The notes: a model not told the origin generated them from the sequence alone. Positions 1 to 6,791 are shown, counted from the first letter of the stretch. The stretch: 6,900 bases of DNA from Fimbriimonadaceae bacterium (GCA_019454665.1 JACFNW010000094.1:1-6900); one strand, 5' to 3'. Made by a program: numbers and translations.

Positions 1-226
1 ACACGGTTACGAACCTCGGGTCGGCAACGACCAAGAGCCCATTTTAGACGCTCCCGCCCATTCCCCGCCTCCATCGCGTTGCTGACAGCTGGCGGCGACT
101 TCTCCCGATGCGACACCGGCTCCGATGGAGGCCGGCCGAGCAGGTTCGCCGCGTCCTGACCGTCAACAACGTGCACCGAGCGAACCGGAGGGCAACGCAA
201 GCTCGGGGAGAATAGGTTCAAATCGC
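1..226. other. Stretch without a convincing gene
   Basis: No feature is supported here. Several short readings compete. A minus-strand frame is open from a possible GTG near 174 to the left edge. One plus-strand frame is open from base 2 to a TGA at 83-85, and another from base 1 to a TGA in the 150s. None gives a recognisable protein, and none has a clear Shine-Dalgarno. An inverted repeat (CCGAGC at 176-181, GCTCGG at 201-206) lies downstream of the tRNA on its strand, but it has a 19-base loop and no T-run. The tract may be the tRNA 3' flank plus the edge of a neighbouring gene. Confidence 0.4.
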
Positions 227-303
227 TGGTCGGGGCGACACGATTCGAACGTGCGACCTCTTCCACCCCATGGAAGCGCGCTACCAAACTGCGCCACGCC
301 CCG
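227..303 (-). tRNA. tRNA-Pro (anticodon GGG), CCA encoded
   Basis: The minus strand folds into a full cloverleaf. The acceptor stem pairs CGGGGCG (303-297) with CGCCCCG (237-231). The D stem is GCGC/GCGC around a loop containing TTGG. The anticodon stem CTTCC/GGAAG encloses the 7-base loop ATGGGGT. A 5-base variable region follows. The T stem GCACG/CGTGT closes a TTCGAAT loop. The discriminator is A and is followed directly by CCA in the DNA (229-227). The anticodon is GGG at 269-267, which reads proline codon CCC (and CCU by wobble). The body is 74 nt, or 77 with CCA. All stems pair except one G-T wobble in the T arm, so a functional gene is expected. Confidence 0.96.
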
Positions 304-315
304 ACGCGAAGGCAG

Positions 316-321
316 AGTATA
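316..321 (-). promoter_or_regulatory. -10 box for tRNA-Pro
   Basis: The minus strand reads TATACT here, 12 bases before the mature tRNA 5' end, a normal distance for a sigma-70 type tRNA promoter. No good -35 hexamer is visible about 17 bases further upstream; that spot already overlaps the start region of the divergent SIS-domain gene at 346. The near-palindromic GTATAC core also gives TATACC on the plus strand (318-323), about 22 bases before that gene, so the spacer may serve both directions. Confidence 0.5.
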
Positions 322-345
322 CCTCGCCACGGGTAGCATCCGGAC

Positions 346-1287
346 ATGCTGGGCCAGTGGATGGAAGCCGAAATGCGCGAGCAGCCGAGCGCGCTCGCCG
401 CGAACGCCGAACGCTACCACGACGAGCTGACCCGAGCGCTGGGCGGGCAGGCGTTCGAGATGGTCCTGCTGGTCGCCCGAGGCTCCTCGGACAACGCCGC
501 ACTCTACGGCCGCTACCTCGTCGAAGTGCATCTCGGCATCCCCGTTTCGCTTGCCGCTCCTTCGGTGTGGACGCGGTTCGGCAGCGAGGTGCGCTTCCCC
601 AAGTGCTTGGCGATCGGCATCTCGCAGTCGGGCGCGGCGCCCGACGTGGCCGAAGTGCTCGGCGCGCTCAAGCGCCAGGGGCACGCCACGCTGGCCATCA
701 CCAACACCGAAAACAGTCTGCTCACCACCGTCGCCGACCACTCGCTGCTGCTGGGCGTCGGCACGGAGAACTCCATCGCGGCCACCAAAACGTACACGGC
801 TTCCCTTCTCGCGCTCTACCAAGTGGTTCGCGCCTTGGGTGGACGGCTTCCCGTTCCCACGCTGCCCGACGACGCCTGGGTTCAGCGGGCGCAAGTATCG
901 GCCGAAACCCAACTGGGTGCTCTGCTGCGCTCGCAGACTCTGTTCGCCTTGGGGCGCGGCTACGCGTTCAGCACGGCCCACGAGACGGCCCTGAAGCTCA
1001 TGGAGTGCGCCCTGTTGCCCTGCAAGAGCTACTCCTCGGCCGACTTTCAGCATGGACCGAAGGCGCTGGCCGGCCACGGCAGTTGCGCCGTGCTCTTTGG
1101 CGAGGACGGTGCCGCGCTGCGTTCGCAAGGCGCCCTTGTGGTGAACGCGCCCGAGCCCGGCCAAGGCGTCGCGGACCCGATCTGGCAGGTCGTTTACGGG
1201 CAGTGGCTGGCCCTGCTCGCCGCTCGGGCGCGCGGACTCGACCCCGACGACGCGCAGTTCATCCAGAAAGTGACGCAGACCATCTAG
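346..1287 (+). CDS. SIS-domain sugar-phosphate isomerase/deaminase, NagB-II-like
   Basis: This 313-residue protein has two tandem SIS (sugar isomerase) folds and matches the isomerase half of glucosamine-6-phosphate synthase (GlmS). It lacks the N-terminal glutaminase domain, as in NagB-II/AgaS-type deaminases. Visible landmarks are the EQP motif near residue 12, ARGSSDN (44-50), [10 protein letters not shown] (91-100), the ATKTYTASL segment (146-154), and ETALKLMEC...FQHGP (213-238). Residues aligning with the GlmS isomerase centre are all present: Lys217, Glu220, His236 and C-terminal Lys308 in the KVTQT tail. The expected role is cytosolic conversion of glucosamine-6-phosphate to fructose-6-phosphate with ammonia release; another amino- or keto-sugar phosphate is possible. 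The ATG at 346 has only a weak Shine-Dalgarno; an in-frame ATG at 361 is the alternative. hutU follows after 15 bases, so the two are probably co-transcribed. The fold is certain; the exact substrate is not. Confidence 0.9.
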   Translation: MLGQWMEAEMREQPSALAANAERYHDELTRALGGQAFEMVLLVARGSSDNAALYGRYLVEVHLGIPVSLAAPSVWTRFGSEVRFPKCLAIGISQSGAAPDVAEVLGALKRQGHATLAITNTENSLLTTVADHSLLLGVGTENSIAATKTYTASLLALYQVVRALGGRLPVPTLPDDAWVQRAQVSAETQLGALLRSQTLFALGRGYAFSTAHETALKLMECALLPCKSYSSADFQHGPKALAGHGSCAVLFGEDGAALRSQGALVVNAPEPGQGVADPIWQVVYGQWLALLAARARGLDPDDAQFIQKVTQTI

Positions 1288-1302
1288 GCTCGGGTAAACC
1301 CG

Positions 1303-2952
1303 GTGCAAATGGCCACCATAGCGACGCCGATCCGCGCCCCGCGAGGCTCCGAAGTCACCTGCAAAGGCTGGCTGCAGGAAGCCGCGCTGCGCATGCTCAT
1401 GAACAACCTCGACCCCGAGGTCGCGGAGCGCCCCGAGGACCTCGTGGTCTATGGCGGCACGGGCAAAGCGGCGCGGAATTGGGAGTGCTTCCACGGCATC
1501 GTGCGCGCCCTGCGTGAGCTTGAGAACGACGAGACTCTGCTCATCCAATCCGGCAAGGCCGTCGCCGTGTTCAAGACGCACGCCGATGCGCCACGCGTCT
1601 TGCTGGCCAATTCGAACCTGGTGGGCCAGTGGTCGAACTGGGATGTGTTCGGCGAACTCGAGCGCAAGGGGCTGATCATGTACGGTCAGATGACGGCCGG
1701 CTCCTGGATCTACATCGGGAGCCAGGGCATCGTCCAGGGGACTTACGAGACGTTCGTCGCCGCTGCTCGGCGGGACTTCGGCGGGTCGCTGGAGGGCCGC
1801 TGGATCGCCAGCGGAGGGATGGGCGGCATGGGCGGCGCGCAGCCCTTGGCGGCCACGATGGCGGGCGCGTGCTTCCTCGGGATTGATGTGGACCGCTCGC
1901 GCATCGAGAAGCGGCTCCAAACCGGCTACCTCGACGTGCTGGCCGAAGACCTCGACGACGCCCTCGCGCGGCTCCGAAGAGCCACGGAAGCGGGTCAGGC
2001 GATCAGCGTCGGTCTGGTGGGCAACTGCGCGGACGTGCTCCCCGAACTCGTTCGTCGCAAGGCCGTGCCCGACCTGCTGACCGACCAGACCAGCGCACAC
2101 GACCCGGTGGGCGGCTACGTGCCCAACGGCATGAGCCTCGCGCAAGCCGAGGCGCTTCGCTCCTCCGATCCGGCGGTGTATCGGCGCGAGAGCGTGAGGA
2201 CCATGGGCGAGCACGTCGCCGCGATGCTGGAGCTCAAGGCGATGGGTGCCGTGACGTTCGACTACGGCAACAACATCCGCGTGTACGCCAAGGAGGCAGG
2301 CGTCGCGAACGCGTTCGATATCCCGGGCTTCGTGCCCGAGTATATTCGTCCGCTGTTCTGCGAGGGCAAGGGCCCGTTCCGGTGGGCGGCCCTCTCAGGC
2401 GACCCCGAGGACATCCGGCGCACCGACGCTGCCATCGCCGCGATGTTCCCCGAGAACGCGCCGCTGCAGCGTTGGCTGAAGCTGGCTGGCGAACGCATCC
2501 ACTTTCAAGGGTTGCCGGCACGCATCTGCTGGCTGGGCTATGGCGAGCGTTCGCGCGCGGGTCTCAAGTTCAACGAGATGGTGGCCAGCGGCGAACTCAA
2601 GGCGCCCATCGTGATCGGGCGCGACCACCTGGATTGCGGCTCGGTGGCTTCCCCGAACCGGGAAACGGAGGGCATGCTCGACGGCTCGGATGCGATCGCC
2701 GATTGGGCCCTGCTCAACGCGATGGTCAACACGGCGGCGGGGGCCACGTGGGTCTCGCTGCACAACGGCGGCGGCGTGGGCATCGGCTACTCGCAGCATG
2801 CGGGGATGGTGGTCGTCGCCGACGGCACGCCGGAAGCTGCGCGCCGACTGGAACGGGTGTTGACCACCGACCCGGGGATGGGCGTCGCGCGGCACCTGGA
2901 CGCCGGTTACCCCGAAGCCCGCGCATTCGCCGAGCGCGTGGGGTTTGCGTAG
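1303..2952 (+). CDS. hutU: Urocanate hydratase (EC 4.2.1.49)
   Basis: This is the second enzyme of histidine degradation, a cytosolic NAD+-dependent homodimer that hydrates urocanate to imidazolonepropionate. The 549-residue product is family-length and collinear throughout. Landmarks are IRAPRG near the N-terminus, [15 protein letters not shown] (48-62, with the conserved Tyr50), [20 protein letters not shown] (127-146), the glycine-rich NAD loop [10 protein letters not shown] (171-180), DQTSAHDP (261-268), FDYGNNIR (319-326), [10 protein letters not shown] (401-410, with catalytic-site Cys409), and [18 protein letters not shown] (439-456). The C-terminus stops a few residues short of the Pseudomonas enzyme and lacks its last short tail; this is unlikely to matter. 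The start may be GTG at 1303 or ATG at 1309. Neither has a strong Shine-Dalgarno, and a small CGGG-TAAA-CCCG hairpin (1291-1302) precedes both. No hutH, hutI or hutG lies in view, so the rest of the pathway must be encoded elsewhere. Confidence 0.97.
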   Translation: MQMATIATPIRAPRGSEVTCKGWLQEAALRMLMNNLDPEVAERPEDLVVYGGTGKAARNWECFHGIVRALRELENDETLLIQSGKAVAVFKTHADAPRVLLANSNLVGQWSNWDVFGELERKGLIMYGQMTAGSWIYIGSQGIVQGTYETFVAAARRDFGGSLEGRWIASGGMGGMGGAQPLAATMAGACFLGIDVDRSRIEKRLQTGYLDVLAEDLDDALARLRRATEAGQAISVGLVGNCADVLPELVRRKAVPDLLTDQTSAHDPVGGYVPNGMSLAQAEALRSSDPAVYRRESVRTMGEHVAAMLELKAMGAVTFDYGNNIRVYAKEAGVANAFDIPGFVPEYIRPLFCEGKGPFRWAALSGDPEDIRRTDAAIAAMFPENAPLQRWLKLAGERIHFQGLPARICWLGYGERSRAGLKFNEMVASGELKAPIVIGRDHLDCGSVASPNRETEGMLDGSDAIADWALLNAMVNTAAGATWVSLHNGGGVGIGYSQHAGMVVVADGTPEAARRLERVLTTDPGMGVARHLDAGYPEARAFAERVGFA

Positions 2953-2958
2953 TGGGCG

Positions 2959-4035
2959 TCAGCTCTCGGCTCGTCGGACGGCCAGTCCGATGACCCTCGG
3001 CGGCGGCACGTGAGCGTCGGGTGCGACCATCAGTTCGAGCGTTAGGGGCAGCAGCGGGCCGGACTCGTGCGGCTCGGAGGTGCCATGGCGGGGCGTATTC
3101 GGCGAGATTCCGGCGCCCATTCCTTCCGGGACCGCATACTCCGGTTCCGGGTCCATCTGGACATCCCAGCGGGTTAGTCCAAAGTCCGCGGGTGCAGGAT
3201 GGATCACCGATGGCGAGTGCACCAACCTGAATCTGCGATCTGCGTTGACCAAGAGCTTGGCGCGGTCCGCTCGATCGCTCGCAGACTGCTGAGGCGGCAA
3301 GACGAGGAGCACTCCCAGGCTCGACTTTGCTTCAATCGGGCGGGAGACGGTGACAACGGTCCGCTCGGGCGTGCGGACCAGATTCACCCCGCGGAATTCG
3401 AACAAGTGTCTGGTTGGGCCCCATTCACGCACTTCGACTTCGACCGTGTGCACGTTTGCAGCGTGGGGGATTCGCCAGCGCCACTCCCACCCTCCGTCGT
3501 CGGTCCACTTCGCCCAACTCAAGCCGCCCACCGACGTGCCCGCATTGGTGCGCAGCAGCCGCAGTTCGGGCAGACGCCCCGTGGGCCAATCGCGACCGGC
3601 CCGGACCACGAGTTGCGAACCGTTGATCGTAGCGGCAAGGGCAGGCTCTGCGTCAACGGAGATCGTCTCCAGTTTCGGGATCAGGTTCCCCAGACGACGC
3701 CGGTCCACGATCCGCCCATCCACGTGCGCGTTCAGATGCGCTTCCACGGGCCGGACCAAGCCGTTCGGAATCTCAATCAACCACCACCCGTTGCCGCGTT
3801 GGCGAGTGTAGGCCTCGATTGGTTCCCCGTGCTGATCCGTCACGGTCCATCGCACGCCGTCGCCCTCGAACCTTGACAGCTTTACGGAGCCCGACCACAG
3901 AGAGCCCTCGTGCAATCCCTCGGACGGCGCAACGACGATGGTCCACTTGTCCGCGCGGGCGCGCCCGATCGCCAAGAGCACTCCGAGACTGAGGCTCACG
4001 ACACATAGGGCGGCGATCAGGAAGCGGCTGGACAA
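2959..4035 (-). CDS. Exported or membrane-anchored protein, function unknown
   Basis: I do not recognise this 358-residue protein. Residues 4-24 form a hydrophobic N-terminal segment after one Arg, followed by A-R-A at 26-28 and then Asp. This fits a signal peptide with a type I cleavage site after Ala28, or an uncleaved anchor. The remainder looks extracytoplasmic: it has no further membrane span, is rich in short beta-prone stretches and Trp (for example 168-190, with several Trp residues), and has a Pro/Glu/His-rich low-complexity stretch at about 290-330. No catalytic motif is evident. The start is TTG (4035-4033), with GAGAG five bases upstream; there is no nearby ATG. It is the last gene of the leftward cluster, 52 bases after the membrane-protein gene. 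Its stop lies 6 bases from the convergent hutU stop. A role in the envelope alongside that membrane protein is only a guess. Confidence 0.8.
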   Translation of the reverse strand: MSSRFLIAALCVVSLSLGVLLAIGRARADKWTIVVAPSEGLHEGSLWSGSVKLSRFEGDGVRWTVTDQHGEPIEAYTRQRGNGWWLIEIPNGLVRPVEAHLNAHVDGRIVDRRRLGNLIPKLETISVDAEPALAATINGSQLVVRAGRDWPTGRLPELRLLRTNAGTSVGGLSWAKWTDDGGWEWRWRIPHAANVHTVEVEVREWGPTRHLFEFRGVNLVRTPERTVVTVSRPIEAKSSLGVLLVLPPQQSASDRADRAKLLVNADRRFRLVHSPSVIHPAPADFGLTRWDVQMDPEPEYAVPEGMGAGISPNTPRHGTSEPHESGPLLPLTLELMVAPDAHVPPPRVIGLAVRRAES

Positions 4036-4087
4036 GGTAGCTCTCAGGATACGCCCAAAACCACTCTGGCCGGACGGCTCGTCCGAA

Positions 4088-4786
4088 CTAATCGGGCCAA
4101 GCGTCCTCGTTCCGCTCGCGCCTGCGCCGAACCACGATGACCAGATAGATCGGGCCGAGGACGACGCAGCCGACGAAGCCCACGATCATCGCCATCGAAG
4201 CGAGTTCGGCCGCCACCCTGGCGCCTTCGTCGCGATAGCCGCCCATCGAGGACGCGACCGCTGTCGCCGTGCCGGAGCAACCCAGCGCCAACACCAAGGC
4301 CGAAAGGGGGGCGCCGGTCGCCGCAAGCGTCTCCCAACGTGTCAATCCGAACAGGCGATAGAAGCGCACCAACATGGCGAAACGCCACGTCGCGACCACG
4401 CCTAGGAACGACGAGTTCCAGATCGCCGTGCCGCTCCCATCGTTCCACAGCTCCACCGGGATCGCGTAGAGGATGGCTGGCGGCGACGTCATGCTGACGT
4501 ACGTCAGCACCACGCCGTAGGTGAAGCCCTCCTCGCGGCACAGCAGCTTCGCATCGAACCACAGCATGAGCGATAGGACGAAGACGTACACCACCGAACC
4601 GACGCCGAAGCGTTGAAGCACGATCGCGTTCGGATCGTCCCACCAGCGGCCCATGCCCACGATCCAGGTCGCCATCAGCCCAAGGCCCAAGTGCCAAGGA
4701 CTCAGGTTTCGAAGGTCGTCGAGCGTAATGCGGAACGTCAGGACTCTCAGGATGTCCTTGAGAGCCCCGATGGGTCCGCCGCGCAC
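4088..4786 (-). CDS. Multi-spanning inner-membrane protein, function unknown
   Basis: This 232-residue integral membrane protein has about five to six hydrophobic segments: roughly 31-47, 62-77, 88-112, possibly 124-142, 155-180 and 194-219. A basic tail RRRRER (220-225) follows the last segment and would be cytoplasmic by the positive-inside rule. The segment SPPAILYAIPVE (101-112), with several prolines inside a hydrophobic stretch, is distinctive. The overall look recalls Yip1-like or other small polytopic families, but I cannot assign one. The start is GTG (4786-4784), preceded by a strong AGGAGG (4796-4791) four bases away. An ATG two bases upstream is out of frame. The gene starts 13 bases after the dnaN stop, so it probably shares that transcript. 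A second, longer frame over the same bases (about 4044-4697) lacks the membrane pattern and is taken as a shadow. Confidence 0.85.
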   Translation of the reverse strand: MRGGPIGALKDILRVLTFRITLDDLRNLSPWHLGLGLMATWIVGMGRWWDDPNAIVLQRFGVGSVVYVFVLSLMLWFDAKLLCREEGFTYGVVLTYVSMTSPPAILYAIPVELWNDGSGTAIWNSSFLGVVATWRFAMLVRFYRLFGLTRWETLAATGAPLSALVLALGCSGTATAVASSMGGYRDEGARVAAELASMAMIVGFVGCVVLGPIYLVIVVRRRRERNEDAWPD

Positions 4787-4799
4787 ATGGCCTCCTCGA

Positions 4800-5900
4800 T
4801 CAGCCCAACGCCATCGGCATGATGACGCAGAAGTAGCTGTCGTCGTCCACCGACCGGATAACGGCCGGCCGAGAGCTTTCCGTCAGTTCGATGCGAGCGC
4901 CCGCACCCGTGATCGGCTTGACGGCATCGCGGACGTATTCGCCGTTGAACGCGATGTCCAAGTCGCCGCCCGTCCCGATCATCGGCAGCTCTTCCTTGGC
5001 GTCGCCCTTTTCCTCGCTTCGGGAGGAGACGACCACCTCGTTGGCCTTGCCCGAGAACTTGACGCGGTTCGCGCTCTCGCGGGCGATGATCATGACGCGG
5101 TTGACTTTCTCGCGGAGTTGGTCTACTTCGACCGTCCACGTCCGGGTGAACTCCTGCGGCACGACGCGTTCCCAGTTCGGGTAGGGCTCGGGAAGCAACT
5201 GGCAGACCATTTCGGCACCGTCCGCGGAAACGCCTAGGCGCTGATCGCCGAATCGGATGGTGACGGCTTGGTCGTCCGGGATCGGCATCTTGGCAATCGC
5301 GCGCAGGGCCTTTTCGGGGACGATCGCGCCGACCTCGGCACCCCATCCCTCGCCGGAAATCTTACGATGGGCCAACCGGTGCGTGTCGGTGGCGACCATG
5401 GTGAGCGATTCGCCGTCGTAGCGCATGAGCACACCCGTGAGCACCGGGCGGTGGCTGTCGGTCGCCACGGCATAGGCCACCGAGTCAACCGCCGAGCGGA
5501 ACGTCTGCATGGGAATCGTCAATGTCGCCTCGCTGCCCGTATCGGGCATCGGGGGAAAGTCCTCCGCGCTCAGGGCCATCATGCGGTACTCGGAGTTGCC
5601 TTCTTGGAGCAGCGCCGAGCCTTGGGCGTTGACCGTGAGCGTGCAGTCGCCCTCGGGCAACGATTTGACGATGTCGAAGAGCAAGCGACCCTGGAGGCAG
5701 ACCGAGCCCTCTTCATGGACGAAGCATGGCACCGACCGCTGGACCCACATTTCGCCATCGCAGCCCAGAACGATCAGTTGGTTGCCGGCGGCTTCCAGTC
5801 TGAGGTTCTGCAGGATGGCGAGCGGCGTCCGCGAGCTGGCGGCGATGTGCGCCAGCGTGACGGCGTCGAACAGATGAGATCGTTGACAGTCGAATTTCAA
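4800..5900 (-). CDS. dnaN: DNA polymerase III subunit beta (sliding clamp)
   Basis: This is the replication processivity factor. A head-to-tail homodimer of three-domain subunits encircles DNA and tethers polymerase III and other clamp-binding proteins. The 366 residues equal the usual family length. Landmarks are the N-terminal MKFDCQR, RPVLTGVLMRYDGESLTMVATDTHRLA (151-177), the PYPNWERVVP loop (239-248), IAFNGEYVRDAVK (316-328) and the C-terminal VIMPM (359-363). These match the peptide-binding pocket of the E. coli clamp, including TDxHRL (171-176) and Arg245-Val246. The last residues are MPMALG where most clamps have MPMRL, so an Arg-to-Ala change sits beside the pocket. The start is TTG (5900-5898), giving the canonical MKF; GAGGAG lies about 11 bases upstream. 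The gene begins 20 bases after the small regulator-like gene and is not next to dnaA, recF or gyrB here. A second dnaN copy elsewhere cannot be excluded. Confidence 0.96.
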   Translation of the reverse strand: MKFDCQRSHLFDAVTLAHIAASSRTPLAILQNLRLEAAGNQLIVLGCDGEMWVQRSVPCFVHEEGSVCLQGRLLFDIVKSLPEGDCTLTVNAQGSALLQEGNSEYRMMALSAEDFPPMPDTGSEATLTIPMQTFRSAVDSVAYAVATDSHRPVLTGVLMRYDGESLTMVATDTHRLAHRKISGEGWGAEVGAIVPEKALRAIAKMPIPDDQAVTIRFGDQRLGVSADGAEMVCQLLPEPYPNWERVVPQEFTRTWTVEVDQLREKVNRVMIIARESANRVKFSGKANEVVVSSRSEEKGDAKEELPMIGTGGDLDIAFNGEYVRDAVKPITGAGARIELTESSRPAVIRSVDDDSYFCVIMPMALG

Positions 5901-5920
5901 AGGGCTAAGGTCTCCTCGGA

Positions 5921-6211
5921 TCAGCCGGCGATCGGCAGATGGTACTGAAGGTGCATGGGCTCCGGCGCCTTGGGCTGGATGTCCACGCCTCGGCTGTAGA
6001 GCTTCATCAGGATGCGTTGCATGGATTCCTCGGTGAGGTCTGTTCGGGTTGTCGTCCGGAGCAACTCGACGGTCTGCCGCAACGTGGTCATGTCGTGGCT
6101 GAGTTCCTTGTCGCGGAACCCAGCGGCCTCCATCTCTTCCTCGAGTTCCGCTGGCAGTTCGCTGCCCGCGTAGAGGTCCACCAGTTTTCGATACAGTGTG
6201 CTTTCGTTCAT
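5921..6211 (-). CDS. Small putative anti-sigma-like protein without zinc ligands
   Basis: This 96-residue soluble, charged, mostly helical protein directly follows the sigma gene. Its ATG (6211-6209) overlaps the sigma TGA (6210-6208) as ATGA, the usual sign of translational coupling. An AGGAGG (6229-6224) lies 12 bases upstream. The N-terminal stretch LVDLYAGSELPAELEEEMEA (10-29) resembles the first helices of the anti-sigma domain found beside many ECF sigma factors. However, the His-x3-Cys-x2-Cys zinc motif that normally follows is replaced by AAGFRDKELSHDM (29-41), and there is no cysteine in the protein. No membrane segment is present, so any regulation would be cytosolic. The C-terminal part (about 60-96) ends in a Pro/His-rich tail. 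The frame stays open upstream to 6340, but that part is the sigma region-4 sequence read out of frame. Anti-sigma function is inferred from position and weak similarity. Confidence 0.8.
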   Translation of the reverse strand: MNESTLYRKLVDLYAGSELPAELEEEMEAAGFRDKELSHDMTTLRQTVELLRTTTRTDLTEESMQRILMKLYSRGVDIQPKAPEPMHLQYHLPIAG

Positions 6212-6747
6212 CGGATCATTGATCCTCCTAATTTGTCTCGAAGCGCCCGCCGCCCCCGGTAGAGTCGCGACTTCAGCGCCGGCACCGTGATGCCGAGCAC
6301 TTCCGCGGCTTCCCGAGCCGGCATGTCTTCCAGATCGCACAGCATGAGGGGCTCTCGGTATTCCATCGGCAACTCGCTGAGCGCCTGGTGGACCGTGATC
6401 CTCAACGTCGTGCGTTCCTCGGTCCCGCCATATTGTGCATCGGTGGGCAGTTCGATCAGCTTATGCTGCCGCATGCGGTCAATGCACAGGTTCCTGGCGA
6501 TTCGGAACAGCCAAGTCCGAAACGCGCCGTCGGCACGAAGCTCTCCGGATCGTCTGAGGACCCGCAGGAACGTCTCCGCCGTAGCGTCTTCGGCATCGGA
6601 GCGGTTGCCGAGCATGCGCAGCGTATACCGAAACACGCGTTCGCCGTACAGTTCGAACAGGCCGCCCAATGCAGCCGAGTCGCCCTTGGCGAGCGCGCTG
6701 AGCCAACGCTTCTCGATCAAGCCGTCTTCCGATTCTTTGTTTGGCAT
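6208..6747 (-). CDS. ECF-family RNA polymerase sigma factor
   Basis: This 179-residue sigma factor contains only regions 2 and 4, the ECF (group IV) layout. Region 2 spans about residues 24-95: LFELYGERVFRYTLRMLGNRSDAEDATAETF (30-60), then FRTWLFRIARNLCIDRMRQ (76-94), which covers the core-binding and -10 recognition helices. A short linker follows (95-116). Region 4 is about 118-172, with ALSELPMEYREPLMLCDLEDMPAREAAEVLGITVPALKSRLYRGRRALR; the helix-turn-helix there should read the -35 element. It would direct RNA polymerase to a small regulon of unknown nature. The ATG at 6747-6745 has no obvious Shine-Dalgarno. A hairpin and an extended -10 lie upstream. The stop overlaps the next gene's start by four bases. 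Region-2/4 identity is clear; the ECF subgroup cannot be fixed by eye. Confidence 0.95.
   Translation of the reverse strand: MPNKESEDGLIEKRWLSALAKGDSAALGGLFELYGERVFRYTLRMLGNRSDAEDATAETFLRVLRRSGELRADGAFRTWLFRIARNLCIDRMRQHKLIELPTDAQYGGTEERTTLRITVHQALSELPMEYREPLMLCDLEDMPAREAAEVLGITVPALKSRLYRGRRALRDKLGGSMIR
6211..6229 (-). promoter_or_regulatory. Shine-Dalgarno with overlapping inverted repeat
   Basis: A strong AGGAGG (6229-6224) serves the small regulator-like gene, but it sits 12 bases from its ATG. Between them lies a perfect inverted repeat, GGATCA (6225-6220) and TGATCC (6218-6213), with one unpaired base at the centre. In RNA it can form a five-pair stem with a three-base loop. The stem uses the last two G residues of the Shine-Dalgarno. 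Ribosomes finishing the sigma gene would melt it, which would tie translation of the second gene to the first. The sequence is seen; the mechanism is inferred. Confidence 0.45.
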
Positions 6748-6758
6748 ATGAAGGACGG

Positions 6759-6783
6759 GCGCGCCAACCGAAATGGTGCGCGC
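6759..6783 (-). promoter_or_regulatory. Hairpin in the sigma-gene 5' leader
   Basis: GCGCGC at 6783-6778 pairs with GCGCGC at 6764-6759, and ACC/GGT pair inside it (6777-6775 with 6769-6767) around a five-base loop, leaving two bases (6766-6765) bulged. The stem ends 11 bases before the sigma ATG, where a Shine-Dalgarno would be expected and is not seen. It would lie near the 5' end of a transcript from the promoter at 6792-6797. It could limit initiation or stabilise the mRNA, or be a chance GC-rich repeat. Confidence 0.4.
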
Positions 6784-6791
6784 AACCCCAG

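Noticed and set aside
1..174. Edge-truncated coding region at the left end
   Set aside because: At least three frames on both strands stay open over this tract; none yields a recognisable motif or a clear start signal, so no choice can be made.
176..206. Possible terminator behind tRNA-Pro
   Set aside because: The six-pair inverted repeat has a 19-base loop and no T-run follows on the minus strand, so an intrinsic terminator is not supported.
163..2214. A 683-codon minus-strand open frame across the SIS and hutU genes
   Set aside because: It runs antisense to two clearly identified enzymes and over the tRNA, and its composition is the low-complexity Arg/Gly/Ala/His mix typical of GC-rich shadow frames. 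It has no recognisable domain.
4044..4697. A 217-codon minus-strand frame overlapping the membrane-protein gene
   Set aside because: It is the same strand shifted by one frame, is Arg/Gly-rich with no membrane pattern and has no Shine-Dalgarno. The 4088-4786 frame has AGGAGG and clear hydrophobic segments.
4041..4753. Ten-base direct repeat CTCTCAGGAT at 4041-4050 and 4744-4753
   Set aside because: Both copies sit near gene starts on the minus strand, but one serves as a Shine-Dalgarno region and the other is inside coding sequence. With two copies of ten bases this is likely chance.
6212..6340. N-terminal extension of the small regulator-like gene
   Set aside because: The extended frame is out-of-frame sigma region-4 sequence. 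The ATG at 6211 has the ATGA overlap, an upstream AGGAGG and a natural protein start.
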